NCBI RefSeq assembly: GCF_031877795.1
Contig: NC_133933.1
Coordinates: 66,722,484-66,786,483 of the forward strand
Length of the DNA stretch: 64,000 bases
Direction: 5' to 3'
From: Strix aluco
Lineage: Eukaryota; Chordata; Aves; Strigiformes; Strigidae
The notes below the pieces were generated by a model. It did no database searches and had not been told where the DNA came from. It saw only the letters and a program-made list of their open reading frames with translations. Position 1 is the stretch's first letter, and each line of letters opens with the position of its first letter. Positions 1 to 10,936 of this stretch are shown piece after piece. The translations under genes and the position numbers were made by a program.

Positions 1-1654
1 AGCGTTATGTGCTGGATCTGGCTGGATCCAGTGCCAAATTTGGAAGGGCGGTGGAGGAATGTGTTTTACTGCGGTTGCTGGCAGTCATTTTTCACCCCCC
101 TCCTGAAGTACAGCAGCTGTTTGCCAGATGCATGCAGTGTCAGCATGCTCACACGTGCAAAACAGGGTTACCAACCCTCTGTTCCTGAGATGTAGCAATT
201 GATCTGGATCTCAAAACCCACCACCACTGCCCTTGGTCCTTGAATCGTGAGAAAAGTGACAGGTTCATGCCATACTGCCCTTTTTGACCACATATGGAAA
301 CATGTGATAGGCCAGGGCGTACGTCTGGCTCTGATGGAAATGGCTAGTTGTCAAACTGTAAGCTTGCCTTCTTGATGTGCATGTGCAGGTACAGGGGAGT
401 CTGCACTGATTAAATCCTCGTGGAGCTGTGGTTGCTCTAGGTCAGTTAACTTGTCAGCACAGAGTCCTCCAGACCTCAGTCTCAGAAGCACCTGAGTATA
501 ACGGAAGAAGTGTATGCTGATATTACAGATTGTAACTCCACTTAATCATTTGCCAAGCAAAAGACTCTCTGAAACCTTGCCCTCGATATAAACATGGCAT
601 GTTTTCCACTTTAAGGGGTATTCAAAAGATAAAGATAGGGAGACAGATGATACAGTCACAGAAAGTCTTTGTCCAGCAAGTGATGATGAAAGCACTTTGT
701 GTTATGATAATGCCCATGTATTGTGCAGAAATTTCAATTTCATACACAGAAATGTACCAAATACTTAATTTTCTTTTTGCTTTCCTCATTTTTCAACAGA
801 TTCAGTCTCTGGAAACATAAAGCTAACAGTCTGACTGGGCTGATGAGTTTGGTTGCCGCATCTTGAACATTTAATTTTTCCTTATGCGCTGGCGTCTGTT
901 ATTCTTTAGCACAGTCACACTGAATATCAATTAGGAGGCGGGAAGATGATTGTGGAAAACCTGGGTGAGGGGGATGAGATGCTGACTGGGATTTAGGCCG
1001 TTTTGAGTGGGAATCTGAATTCTTTCTCAACTTTGAAAACTTCAGTATTAAACCACACGTGCTCTGCAGTGACATGCAATTTTGAGATCCCTGTGATTTG
1101 CATTCCTCTCTCCAAAATCACAATAAATGGTCTCTTCCATGGGCAGGAAGACAAGACAAGTGGTCAGTGCCAAAGTTATTTAGCAGATGGTGCTTGAGTA
1201 GTGAGCAACATCATCATTTCAAGTGTAAGGCACATAATGGATGTCTACCGGCCTGGCAAATGAGACCCCCGGTGTTACTCACATGCTTCCATCTCCCATC
1301 CTGCAAGATGCTGCCATCTGTCAAGACACTGAGCCAGGCCTCAAATAAATAAATAAATAAATAAATTTCCTCCTTCTTTCCAAAGCTTTTGCCATCTCCT
1401 GGGTTAAATAAAAGCCATGTGTATATACGTTATGTGTGGGCTTATGTATATGATATATGTGAGGTACGGGGAAGTATAGATGCAAATATGAGAAATGCAT
1501 CTTTGGGTTCTGTTACTTGGGACAGACAATGCTAATGCATGGTAAACATTTTCAGAATAATACTCTGTGCTTTTGTAAATGCCATGGTACACCAAGTGTA
1601 AACAGTAATGGCTCTTGTCATGAATTAATCTCCTCTTTCTGTGTGTTTCGGCAG
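1..1654 (+). other. NHSL1: NHSL1 intron (3' part, leading into the first visible exon)
   Basis: This is non-coding sequence upstream of the first exon I can place. It ends in a usable acceptor with a pyrimidine-rich run followed by GGCAG at about 1640-1654. It contains a short AAAT microsatellite at 1343-1367. I see no CpG-rich promoter and no exon in it, so the NHSL1 start codon and N-terminal WAVE-homology region must lie further upstream, outside the window. Confidence 0.6.
1343..1367. repeat. (AAAT)n microsatellite, about six units
   Basis: Uninterrupted tetranucleotide repeat of A, A, A, T read directly in the sequence. It lies about 290 bp upstream of the first visible NHSL1 exon and has no evident function. 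Confidence 0.9.
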
Positions 1655-1782
1655 AGTGTGACAAGCTGCGGCGGGATGGCTACCGGAGCTCACAGTATTA
1701 CTCTCAGGGTCCCACCTTCTCCTCATCCTCCAGTGCAATCTGTGGAAGTTACCAGGATGATTATGAAGAAATTGAACAAAAG
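1655..1782 (+). CDS. NHSL1: NHSL1 internal exon (CDKLRRDGYRSSQYYSQGP block)
   Basis: This internal coding exon of NHSL1 encodes the block CDKLRRDGYRSSQYYSQGP, which is strongly conserved across the NHS protein family, followed by a Ser-rich stretch and an acidic end (DDYEEIEQK). The acceptor is TTTCGGCAG and the donor is AAAAG/GTAATG. Its length of 128 nt equals 2 + 42 codons, so it completes a codon from an exon upstream of the window and ends in phase 0. The same phase is found at the start of the next constitutive exon (10744) and at both ends of the 72-nt exon at 4638. NHS-family proteins act at the plasma membrane and on actin, and NHSL1 is reported to bind the Scar/WAVE complex through Abi and to restrain lamellipodial Arp2/3 activity. 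Identification rests on recalled similarity of this and the later exons to vertebrate NHSL1. Confidence 0.92.
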
Positions 1783-4637
1783 GTAATGGTGGGGGGCAAA
1801 GTGCTGGAAAGAATACATGCCTGGTGCAGTTCAATTGCCTGCCATAACATTGTTCAAATAAGGTAGGATTTTCTGAAGGTCATGAAGATGCTTATTCCTT
1901 TGAATTACAGTGATATTAGGTAATCTGACTTCCATAGTCTCTTAAAAATACTAGTTCTACCCCTGCATTTATATAAAGTTCCCACTGGCACGTTCAGGGT
2001 GTGAAAGCCAGAGGAGTTTGTTAATGTTCTGGAGCGAAGACCCCAGCAAGGATAGCTGTTTTGAATCTGTTAAGTGTTTACATTCAAGTAGCAGGAATAG
2101 CTGTTAACCAGTCATCAGTGTATAGTGCAACAGAGACAGTAGGCACTGGGGGTTTTTGCGGTTTCACTAGGTAGAAGCTTTGTCCTAATGCATCACAACT
2201 GTTTGCGAAAAGCCATCCAGAAGAATGAAAGATTGCCCACTACCTTGGGTTTATCAGCTCTCTTTCAGTTTGCTTCATCCTTTTCATCTTTATATGCCCA
2301 CATCTCAACTCCAGGTATGTTTATCTTAGAATCCAGAGAATGGACAGCTGAGCACAGGTCGTAAGAATGTTGTGAGGACGTTGTTATATACACCAATTTA
2401 TATACATTTCAGTTACAGATCTAGTAAGTTGCATTAATGTTCTAAAGAAGAAAAGAAATTTTGCTGCCCTGTCCTTACCTTACCCTGTTGTGCCTGTGAA
2501 AGAGAAGCTAACTTTGGTGTTGCAGGCTAGGATGTTGCTGCTGGGGTGGACAGCAAGATGCACTGGAGCCCGGCTGTCGAAAGCTGAAATGCTGGAGCTC
2601 CTGGGATTTTCAAGATAGATAATTTAGAATACTTTGCCACAAACTACTGTTGCTTAGAGCGTGGGAGGATATCCTTGATTGCAACGCAGTTTAATTTCTT
2701 TGAATTGTCACTAAACCGTATGTGCTTCTGTAGCGTGGACCAAATAACTGTCTGTACGAAGCGTGCAGATCCTGAGAACTCACTTTAAAGGGTACAGTGT
2801 TTTCAGTTCTATCCTCCATGGTTTTTAATCACATAATAAAAGGTGTGTGGAATATGTACAGTCTCTCATCCAGGTGGTGACTGCATTATATCTGTGTATT
2901 GGCAGGGAATGTTAGAGCATCTTGTTTAGCTGTGTGTGGTATGTACTGGCAGCGAGCAGAGAATGTAAAGCACATTCATACTGTGGAATGTATTATAACA
3001 GTAATTTGTAAAACCTTGCTGAAATCAGTGAAATTATGATTTCCACCGAGGAAGGTATTAACGCATTGTTGTTATTAATGTACTGCATATATATGTATCA
3101 GCTGGTCTTAGCCAGTGATGTGCAGCATATGACCATCTGCACATGTAAAACTAATGTAACATTTAAAAAATATAAATACACTTTTCTTTAACAGTTTGAA
3201 TGAGAGCATATAAGCATGGGTGAGGCCTCTTAGAGACTATGATCTGTCATCCTTATCTTGGTTAAGGGTTTTTTGGAGCGTTAACATAATGTGTCACTAA
3301 CAATTTCTGTGCATTCTGAAAAAAAATCAGTGCAACTAAGTATGCTTCCAGGATAGGATAACACTTCCATTTCAAATTGGAATAGTTTCCTTTCAATATT
3401 TTTAGCTGAAAGGATGATTCAGAGCTGTGGAGAAAGATAGTTGCCAAAGTGATAGTCTTGGATGTTACTGATTATCTCAGAACCTTAACCTTAACCCTGC
3501 CGCTCTTATTTGCAGCTCAGAAAGACGTTAATGCCTTGTTAACTGCAGTGTGATTCTCCCTTCATATTATATAACTCAGTGTTTTGTGGGGTCCTTTGAC
3601 CAGTATCTTTGTTTAATTGGCTTTTTTTGTAATGGCCTAAAATTTTGCTCTTTTTTAAAATGTGCGCTTACCACAACAGATCTCTGAACTTGAATTATAA
3701 ATCCCGCTGGTAAAGTGCCAAGTAATTCTAATAAGTCTTATGCCTTGAGCGAATTGTATTTCAGCTGTCAGAAGTGTTCTTCAGTAACAGTGTGGAACTG
3801 GGGTCACCAAAATCCCGTGATTCAAAATGTGAACTCCTCTCCACTAGATGAAAGCTTTATAGCTCTGTTGTCTATTCAAAGCAAAAAAGCCAACATTTAA
3901 ATTCTGTACATGCAGTACCTAATAGTTGAAATTCGAGAACAGCAGAATAATGACGGGTGGATGAATAGCTGTTTACTAGTTGGAAATTTACTTCTAAGTT
4001 GTCATAATTGCCAACGTGCAGAATAAACAATGTTTTGCTGCGTGGTGATTTCACAAAGGAAACCATCTTTCCCTACTCTCTTTAGTCTGCTTTTTAAAAA
4101 AATGAAGCCAGATATTCTGCCTGTCCTGTCTACACTGGAGATGGTATGAAACCATGGCTAGGTGATGCGAGAGGACACTTTGATCCACAAACATTCTCAT
4201 GTTTTGTGATATAAAATGAAGTTCTTGGAACTGCCCTTTTACTCTTAGATTGATTCTTGCAAGTTATATTAACGGGGCACACACCAAGCTCCACTACAGT
4301 GTATTTCTGCTGATCCTAATTGAATTTGAGATTAAACTGGTTTATGTGGACTTTATATCTCACTACTGTGACCAGTATCCTTCTTTTTCATCTCTTACAT
4401 ACCACTGTTGGTGATGTGACTTGGGAGCTATTTCTGTCCTTCAGTATCGCTCTGTTTCCCAAGTGTCAAAAGATGGATTGAGATGTCACTTTCAAACTCT
4501 GTTTTCCCTTGAAGTTCTGAAAATGTATGCATTCTGTACGTTAAACGTATTTGTCTCTTGTGTGGCTTTTTTCTCATTCTTTTTTCTTTCCCTTTTTATC
4601 ACTCATTCTGTTTGTTTCTTTTTGTCTTGCTCAACAG
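1783..4637 (+). other. NHSL1: NHSL1 intron
   Basis: Non-coding, A+T-rich intron between the exon at 1655 and the small exon at 4638. The last roughly 90 bases form a long pyrimidine tract rich in T and C runs, stronger than most in this window. I recognise no transposon or RNA gene in it. Confidence 0.7.
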
Positions 4638-4709
4638 TCTAGTCTGTTAGACTGCATCTCTCGGTCTTGCATTAGCGCCTGCTGTAACTTGATTCCCTGG
4701 AGCAAAAAG
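4638..4709 (+). CDS. NHSL1: NHSL1 candidate cassette exon, 24 codons, cysteine-rich
   Basis: A 72-nt exon is predicted between a strong acceptor (long T/C tract ending CTCAACAG) and a donor AAAAAG/GTACTT. It is exactly 24 codons long and phase 0 at both ends, so including or skipping it leaves the NHSL1 frame unchanged between the exons at 1655 and 10744. The peptide begins SSLLDCISRSC and ends NLIPWSKK. It contains four cysteines, including a CC pair, amid hydrophobic residues, a makeup that contrasts with the Ser/Pro-rich rest of the protein. A membrane-proximal or S-acylated insert is possible, but that is inference. I could not compare it with transcripts. The splice signals, symmetrical phase and open frame are what support it. 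Confidence 0.75.
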
Positions 4710-7700
4710 GTACTTTGCCCACAAGTGGGACCATCCAGCTGCCGTATCTGCAGCTTGATGTTACTTGTAGCATTTAGCATATATGCAGTCTTATTCTGTT
4801 TTTAGCCTTCAGTTGTTACCTGCTTCTGTTTTCTGTTTTAAAAAATAATTAAAAAAAATCAACTGCTCAACAGAATAATGCCATGCCATCTTTGTTTCCT
4901 TTATTTTTCCTCATTGCTCCTTGCCCACATTCCAATATCCTCTGTTTACTTGGTTCACTGAAATTTTTTGATTCTTTTTTGTCTATTAACATTTGCCTCC
5001 TTTGAAACCCTTCCCCCAGTGAACCCTGTCTTTTATTTAAATGGCTGCCTCATAGGTTTTTAATTAGTCAAGGAAAACCCTTACTAATTTGGAGTAATGT
5101 GTTTTTCTTAAATGATGAATGTGACCTATGGAGAGTACTTGCTTCCAGGCATGCAGTGTATCATGTCTTTATTCCATCTATGAAAATGTTTGTATGCCAA
5201 AAACTTAGGGTATTTTTCCCCAGGTCCTGTTATTTGGCTTATGAACTTTGCCTCCATACAGTTAAGCTTTGGGTGCAAAAACATTTCTTTTGCTCATCCA
5301 TGGGGAAAAAAAGTATATTTTTGCCACTGTACTCAGCCAAACCGTTAGTTATCTCTTCAGTATCTGCAAGAGAGTGTTTAGTATCTTAAGTGAAACCAAA
5401 TGCATTAACTGTATTGGCTTGAGAGACTTGAAGAGGTCTAATCCAAAACTTTGGTGTTAAGAGGGGCTAAAGCAGTTGGGCACTCCAGTTTGGAGGTGGG
5501 AATGCCTGAGACCCCTTAGGCATGGGCTCTAGCAGAACTGGAGATACTTGTAGGTGGTGGTGTCCTCAGCTGGCCTCCCTGTCCCTCTGCTGCAGTTGCA
5601 TGGGGGTGCTCTTGTAAGCAGCACATGTATTTTATATCCACTTCATGTTTTTTTGAAAATACTGCTCAATTTACTGAATTGAAACAGCAGTTCAAAGTAT
5701 AAAATGCTAAAGCATAAGGAAGTGAGTATAGAAATTCTTTGAATAAACCAAAGAGGGTAAGTCTTCACTCACCGCATACACAGTGCAACAGCTGCAGGAA
5801 TTGTGAATACTGAAAGTTCATATGGGTTCAGAAAGCAACTGGGTAAATTCTTGAGGGGAGAGTACTCCATCCAGCGCTGAGAGAATATTCAGGGGAAGGT
5901 ATTCACTGTGTGCATCCTCTGATTTAATTTCACCTGTATATCATTGATTGGCCATTATCGTAAGGCAGATACTAGGTAGGCTTTTAGAGCTCTGGACTGA
6001 TGCAGTACAGCTCTTCTTATGTTTTTAATCCCATTGCAACAGAGTAGAGGAAGAAGAAAGGAACATTTCTGCAGTGCTGGTTAAGATGATAACTTGCTTG
6101 ATGGTTAGTAATTTCTGCTGACAAAAAAAAATAATCCCTTCCTTACTGAGACAGTGAAGGATTTAGTAGGATAGGAAAGTTGGCTAGTGCAACTGAAGAT
6201 CTGTGTGTAGAAGTAATAAAAGGGAATATTCTACAAAAATTGGGAGAACTAGACTGGGGACCTTGGTCTCGAGGACACCAAATAGAGCAAGATATGACTA
6301 ACTCAACTTAAGTGTAAATTCATGTAAATTTATGTGGCAGTGGTACATAATACAGTGAAATCCCGTTGGGTTGAAGCAGGCACATAAAGTGATATTCTCA
6401 ATTGACCAAGAAAGAGGAGTTTAAAGGTTTGGGGCTTGCCTTTTTTTTTCCCTGTTATTGTTTTTCTTGATCCCTTTGCATTGGGTAAAAGGGCACTTGA
6501 AGCCATCAAACCTAGTAGAAGTCTGGAGGAGAAATAGGATGGTGGCAAATAGTAATAGACAGCTGAATTGGTATGGCTGCTGTCCACTACACTGATTTTT
6601 TTTTTTTTCCTCCGTCAATTTTGTTTTTCTGCGAAACTACAATTTTAGACGTGATTGCAGTGGACAATGAGGTGAATGACATGACTACGAGTTTTAAGTT
6701 CCTTTGCTGAAAGGTAAAATTGTATGGATTGAATTTTCCTCCTAGAATTTCCATCTTTTTTCAAACAATTAGTATAAACCCCTGGAATATAAAAAGATTA
6801 AGAATAAACAGGGTATTTAGGCAGAGTGTGCTGCAAGATACACAGCATATACTTACTTGTCATCTGGGACCTCTCAAATACCATGAACGTGCTGAGATAG
6901 TGAAACCCTTTTGTTGTGTCTCAGCGGCTGAAGTAGGCTGGGGGACAATATGTCAACAAGGCATCGGAGACATTCTGGTTTACTGAGCCATATTATTTGT
7001 CTATAGGGTATTTATAGGCCATTTTTCTCCTGGATTCTCATTTCAACTCCCATTTGAAAGTTCATGCTTTTTCCCCTCTAATGCATGTTTGTGGAAACAC
7101 TGCAACTGCTGCTTTCACATCCCACCTTTCCCTCCTCCCATGTCCATTAAAAAGAATGAATTCCAGTGAATTTTCCTGAGGAGGTGAGTCTAACATGCCA
7201 TTGCACAGAAATTTGACCATTTAAGTCTAGCAATGAAGTTATTATGAATCAGAGATGCTTTAAAAACGGGACAAGTGCTTTCTGTTCTGTTATGAACATA
7301 GTGTTTACGATCAGCTTTGGTAAGCAGATACATAATTTCAGAGTACTGCCTAGTCCAGCTCTATTTCTGATACAACAGACCTTAAGCAGCAATTCACTGC
7401 ATCTTCTGGCAAGCTTCGGTGTTAAAAATCTGGGAATGTTTGCTAAAAATATGTGAATTCCTATTTTCATCCTGATTATAGAGGTAAATAATTTCTGTGT
7501 GAAGAAATCTGAAAGATGAGCTACTGTTTTCCTCTGTGCAATAAGGCTATGTATGGCTTTGTTATGCCCCTTAAAAGTAGCTTCACATCAAAAAAACCCT
7601 ATACCACTATCCTTGTGAGTAATTTGGAAGAAAGAATGTAAGTAGAGACAGTCATGCTTCTTCAGGAACCATGGAAAGTGTACCTACAGATGAAACGTGA

Positions 7701-10700
7701 GCACTTATTCCTACACCCAAAACCACCCGCAACTCTTTTACTGAATTACTTTGTAGCAGTACACACCGCTGTCCTATGGCAGAAAATCATTCTTACTGAG
7801 ATGGGGCTTTGAACTCAACTGCACAATTGGGTTTTCGGTTGCTTTTCATTCGTTATATGCTCACTGGGCTGATTCATTTCTCTCCGTCTTCCTCCATCTG
7901 TCCCCAGTTTTCTCAGCTTTTAATTCTGCAAAATTTGTGATGGTTGTTTCACATTTTTTTGGATAATTAGGATTCCCTTGTAGTAGATGCTTCAGTTCTT
8001 CAGTTTTTCTATTAATGTACTGTAATGGAAGAAGTGTTCTGCCTGGTTTGGGTAATTTCCTTGAAAAGGAAGTGTGGCTTTGTAACCAATATCTCTGCCA
8101 CTTGACATATTGGAGTAGCCCCTGGTGACTGCTGTATCACAGCTGAGACCTGGCACTGCAGTATAGTCTGAATGTGACAGATATTGATGCGGACAGTATC
8201 AACTAAGCAGAGTTATCTGAAGGTCACTGGAGCTCATCCTCACCCCTCACAATCTGCAAAACCATGCTTGAGGTGTCTCCCTTGGTGCCCCGATTCAGGT
8301 GGAGAAAAGCTTTTTGTAGAACAGGGAAAGCAATTTTTCTTTGCCTCAACCCCTGATTACTCCTTTAAGTGCGCACACAAGTGCCTGCCGTGACACTGGG
8401 CTAGCACCCCAGTGCCACATTCCTTACAAACCTTTTCTCTCTCTCAGCTGTTTTAAACCTAATTGGGGGGAAGCATGGCCTGGAGGCAGCTTTCCCTTCT
8501 GCAGTGGCATTTCTCTCCCAAATTGTTTAAGTTAATGAAGGTTTTTATGAATTTCAGTGCTTTGAGGTGGGAAAGCCCTTGTGTTTGTTGTGTAAGTACA
8601 TATAAATATGTGTGCCCACACTATATATGTGTATAAACAATCTATGTAAACAACACTCATAAAAAAATAAGCATTCACATTATATTTTTATAGAAATGGC
8701 TTTAGAGCCTTTTAAAAGCAGTGCAGGCCTGAAAAAACACTGCTGTCTTCCAAGAAGCTTGTATTGAAAGAATTACTGGGGCTTTCAGAGGGCTGAGCCC
8801 TTTCCTACAGAGCAGCATCTATCCCATCCACAGTCTCCCTTGTAAAGAAATGCAAGATTGACAGAAAAGGATTATTTCCTTGAAGAAAAGCTCCCATGTT
8901 TCAAAGTGTGTTTCCAAACCACAGGCTGACATCAGTAACAATTTCATTGCCTGAAATGTTTATTATTACCTAAAGAGATTTTACCTTTCTGTTGTTTTAC
9001 TTTTTGCCTGGAAGTTGCTTTTATTTTTATTTTTTATTAAATAAAATGTTGGGTCCTGTCCTAAAGGATGCAGAGTCAAAGCATAATAGAATAAATAAAT
9101 GGTTGTTTATTTATAAACAGCAGGAATGCCTCATGGTAACAGGAAGAAATTAAAATCAGAAATGATAAACAGTGTTTGCGGCACAATGTCTGGGCATGTC
9201 TTTTGTATAGCACTCAGCTTCAAGAGAAAACAGATCGCTTAGACTGAAAACCCATAATAGTAAAAAAACCCCATCTGTTGTAAATAGCTGTGATGTTTCT
9301 TTCCATGCCCATATACAGCAGTGAGGGAGTAACTACCGGGAGAGGCAGTGATCTAGTACTGGCAGTGATCTAGTACTGGCAACCCTACTTTGGTAGTATT
9401 CTGCTCTCCAGAGGGATAGAGGAATAAAGAAAAGGGGGCAGCACGTTAACTCTGGTCTGGTGGTAGAGATGGAGGTCCCAAAGCAAACACCCCTAAAGCA
9501 GAGGAGTCAGGAGATTGCAGAGGGATCTCTGCTCGTGCTGCAGCTGCTACGCAACTCCTCTTCCATGGTTTTCTTCTCTTTTTTGTTTTGCCTGGGGGCA
9601 GGAGGAGGCAGAGATTGTTTTTTCCTCCAGGTCTTCCTTCTCTCCTGCTTCTGGGATTCTCTGGGGTGCCTTGCTGGCAGGAGCAGGGTGGAAAGAAGGG
9701 TGCTTCTCCTGGGTTTGCTTGGAGCTTGTGACCACCTGCTAGAAGCCCCAGTGATGTCTTCTTGCATGCCCTGAACCTGCCTGTTCTCAGAGCTTGCTAT
9801 GAACTAGTACTGTCCTATCAGTAAAAAGCTACATTATGGCTTTCTCTGCCATTACTGGCATGTAAGCGAGGACCTTGTAATGAAAATAGATTTGCAAATA
9901 GCTTTTTTGGCTTATAACTTTGTCTGGTGGAAGGATTTGCACAAGCTGTTGCAACTTCTTTTTCTGGTGCTGAAAGTTTTTTGTTTCATTGGTTGGTTGT
10001 TTTTTTTTTTAAGTGAAACACCCATCAGGGAGGTGAAATCTGCCACTTTGATAACGAATGACTTTTAAAATGACAATTCTATGGCTACTAATATTGTTAA
10101 CGGCTTCACCCCTGAAAAATGGGCAAAATTAATCCCTTGACTATGGCATGAGTTTCTCTAACACTAAAGCAAAGTTATTCTTGCTACCTTACTGATCCAT
10201 GGCTGATGATTTTGTAGAGTGCATTGGCTGGTTCTTTTGCTGAGCTCTCCCAAAATCTGTCTCCTCATAACAGGATTCTTGCTGAGACCTTACACATCCT
10301 TACAACCTAGTACAGCTGGAGCAAAGCAGTGCTCCAATCTCATCATCCTAATAGGTCACCAGGAGGGGAGAGAGGAAGGGAAGGCAAACTGCGGTGCAGT
10401 GGGAGCGCTTAATCACTCCAGGGACAATGTCAGTGTGTAAGATAATTAGTTACTGTGCTTTGCTATGCTCAAGACCACTCTTTTCTCTTTCATTAGTATG
10501 TATTCCTTAGACTGATCAGATGTCTTGGATAAATACAGTTCAGGTGTTTTGTTGTGGGTGGTTTGTTCGTGTGTTTTTTAAATTACTCTTTATGTTGGTC
10601 AAAATGTGATATCTGTGAGGGTATATTTTGCTCCACAAGCAATTGTGATGACTGCAGTGGCAAACCTTAGTAATACCATAGTCCTATCTTTTTTTTTTTT

Positions 10701-10743
10701 TTTGGTAGTAAACTTACATTGTTGCATGTATTTGTGTTTGTAG
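4710..10743 (+). other. NHSL1: NHSL1 intron
   Basis: About 6 kb of A+T-rich intron. It holds a 17-bp unit repeated in tandem at 9344-9377 and several homopolymer runs, including a T run just upstream of the next acceptor. Open frames in the 9460-9770 stretch overlap on both strands and show no family similarity, so I do not call them genes. Confidence 0.7.
9344..9377. repeat. Tandem duplication of a 17-bp unit
   Basis: The unit GGCAGTGATCTAGTACT occurs twice with no mismatch and no spacer, followed by the first bases of a third copy (GGC). This looks like a recent slippage or duplication event inside an NHSL1 intron. Confidence 0.9.
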
Positions 10744-10936
10744 TGTCCTGTCTCTTCCCCAGAAGAAGAAAAGCTTATTACCATCAAAAGGCCTAAAACT
10801 CCAGTTTCAAATGAGTTATCAGATATCAACACTCAAACCAACTGGACTAAGTCACTCCCACTGCCAACACCTGAAGAGAAAATGCGACAGCAAGCACAGG
10901 CAGTCCAAACAGATGTCGTTCCTATTAATGTGACTG
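10744..10936 (+). CDS. NHSL1: NHSL1 internal exon (KRPKTPVSNELSDINTQTNW block)
   Basis: This coding exon begins CPVSSPEEEK and continues with the block ITIKRPKTPVSNELSDINTQ and a Pro/Gln-rich end. The acceptor is TTTGTAG after a T-rich run and the donor is GACTG/GTAGGC. At 193 nt (64 codons + 1 nt) it enters in phase 0 and leaves in phase 1, which the next exon at 15817 completes. The Ser/Thr-Pro site in this block is a plausible proline-directed phosphosite (inference). The sequence matches the region of NHSL1 between the CDKLRRDGY exon and the basic exon. Confidence 0.92.

Noticed and set aside
3481-3500. Telomere-like CCTTAA repeats
   Set aside because: Only two to three imperfect units (AACCTTAACCTTAACCC), too short to call an interstitial telomeric repeat.
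9460-9774. 104-codon plus-strand frame with hydrophobic stretches
   Set aside because: Several overlapping frames on both strands of the same G/C-skewed intronic patch are open. There is no conserved motif and no splice signals of matching phase.
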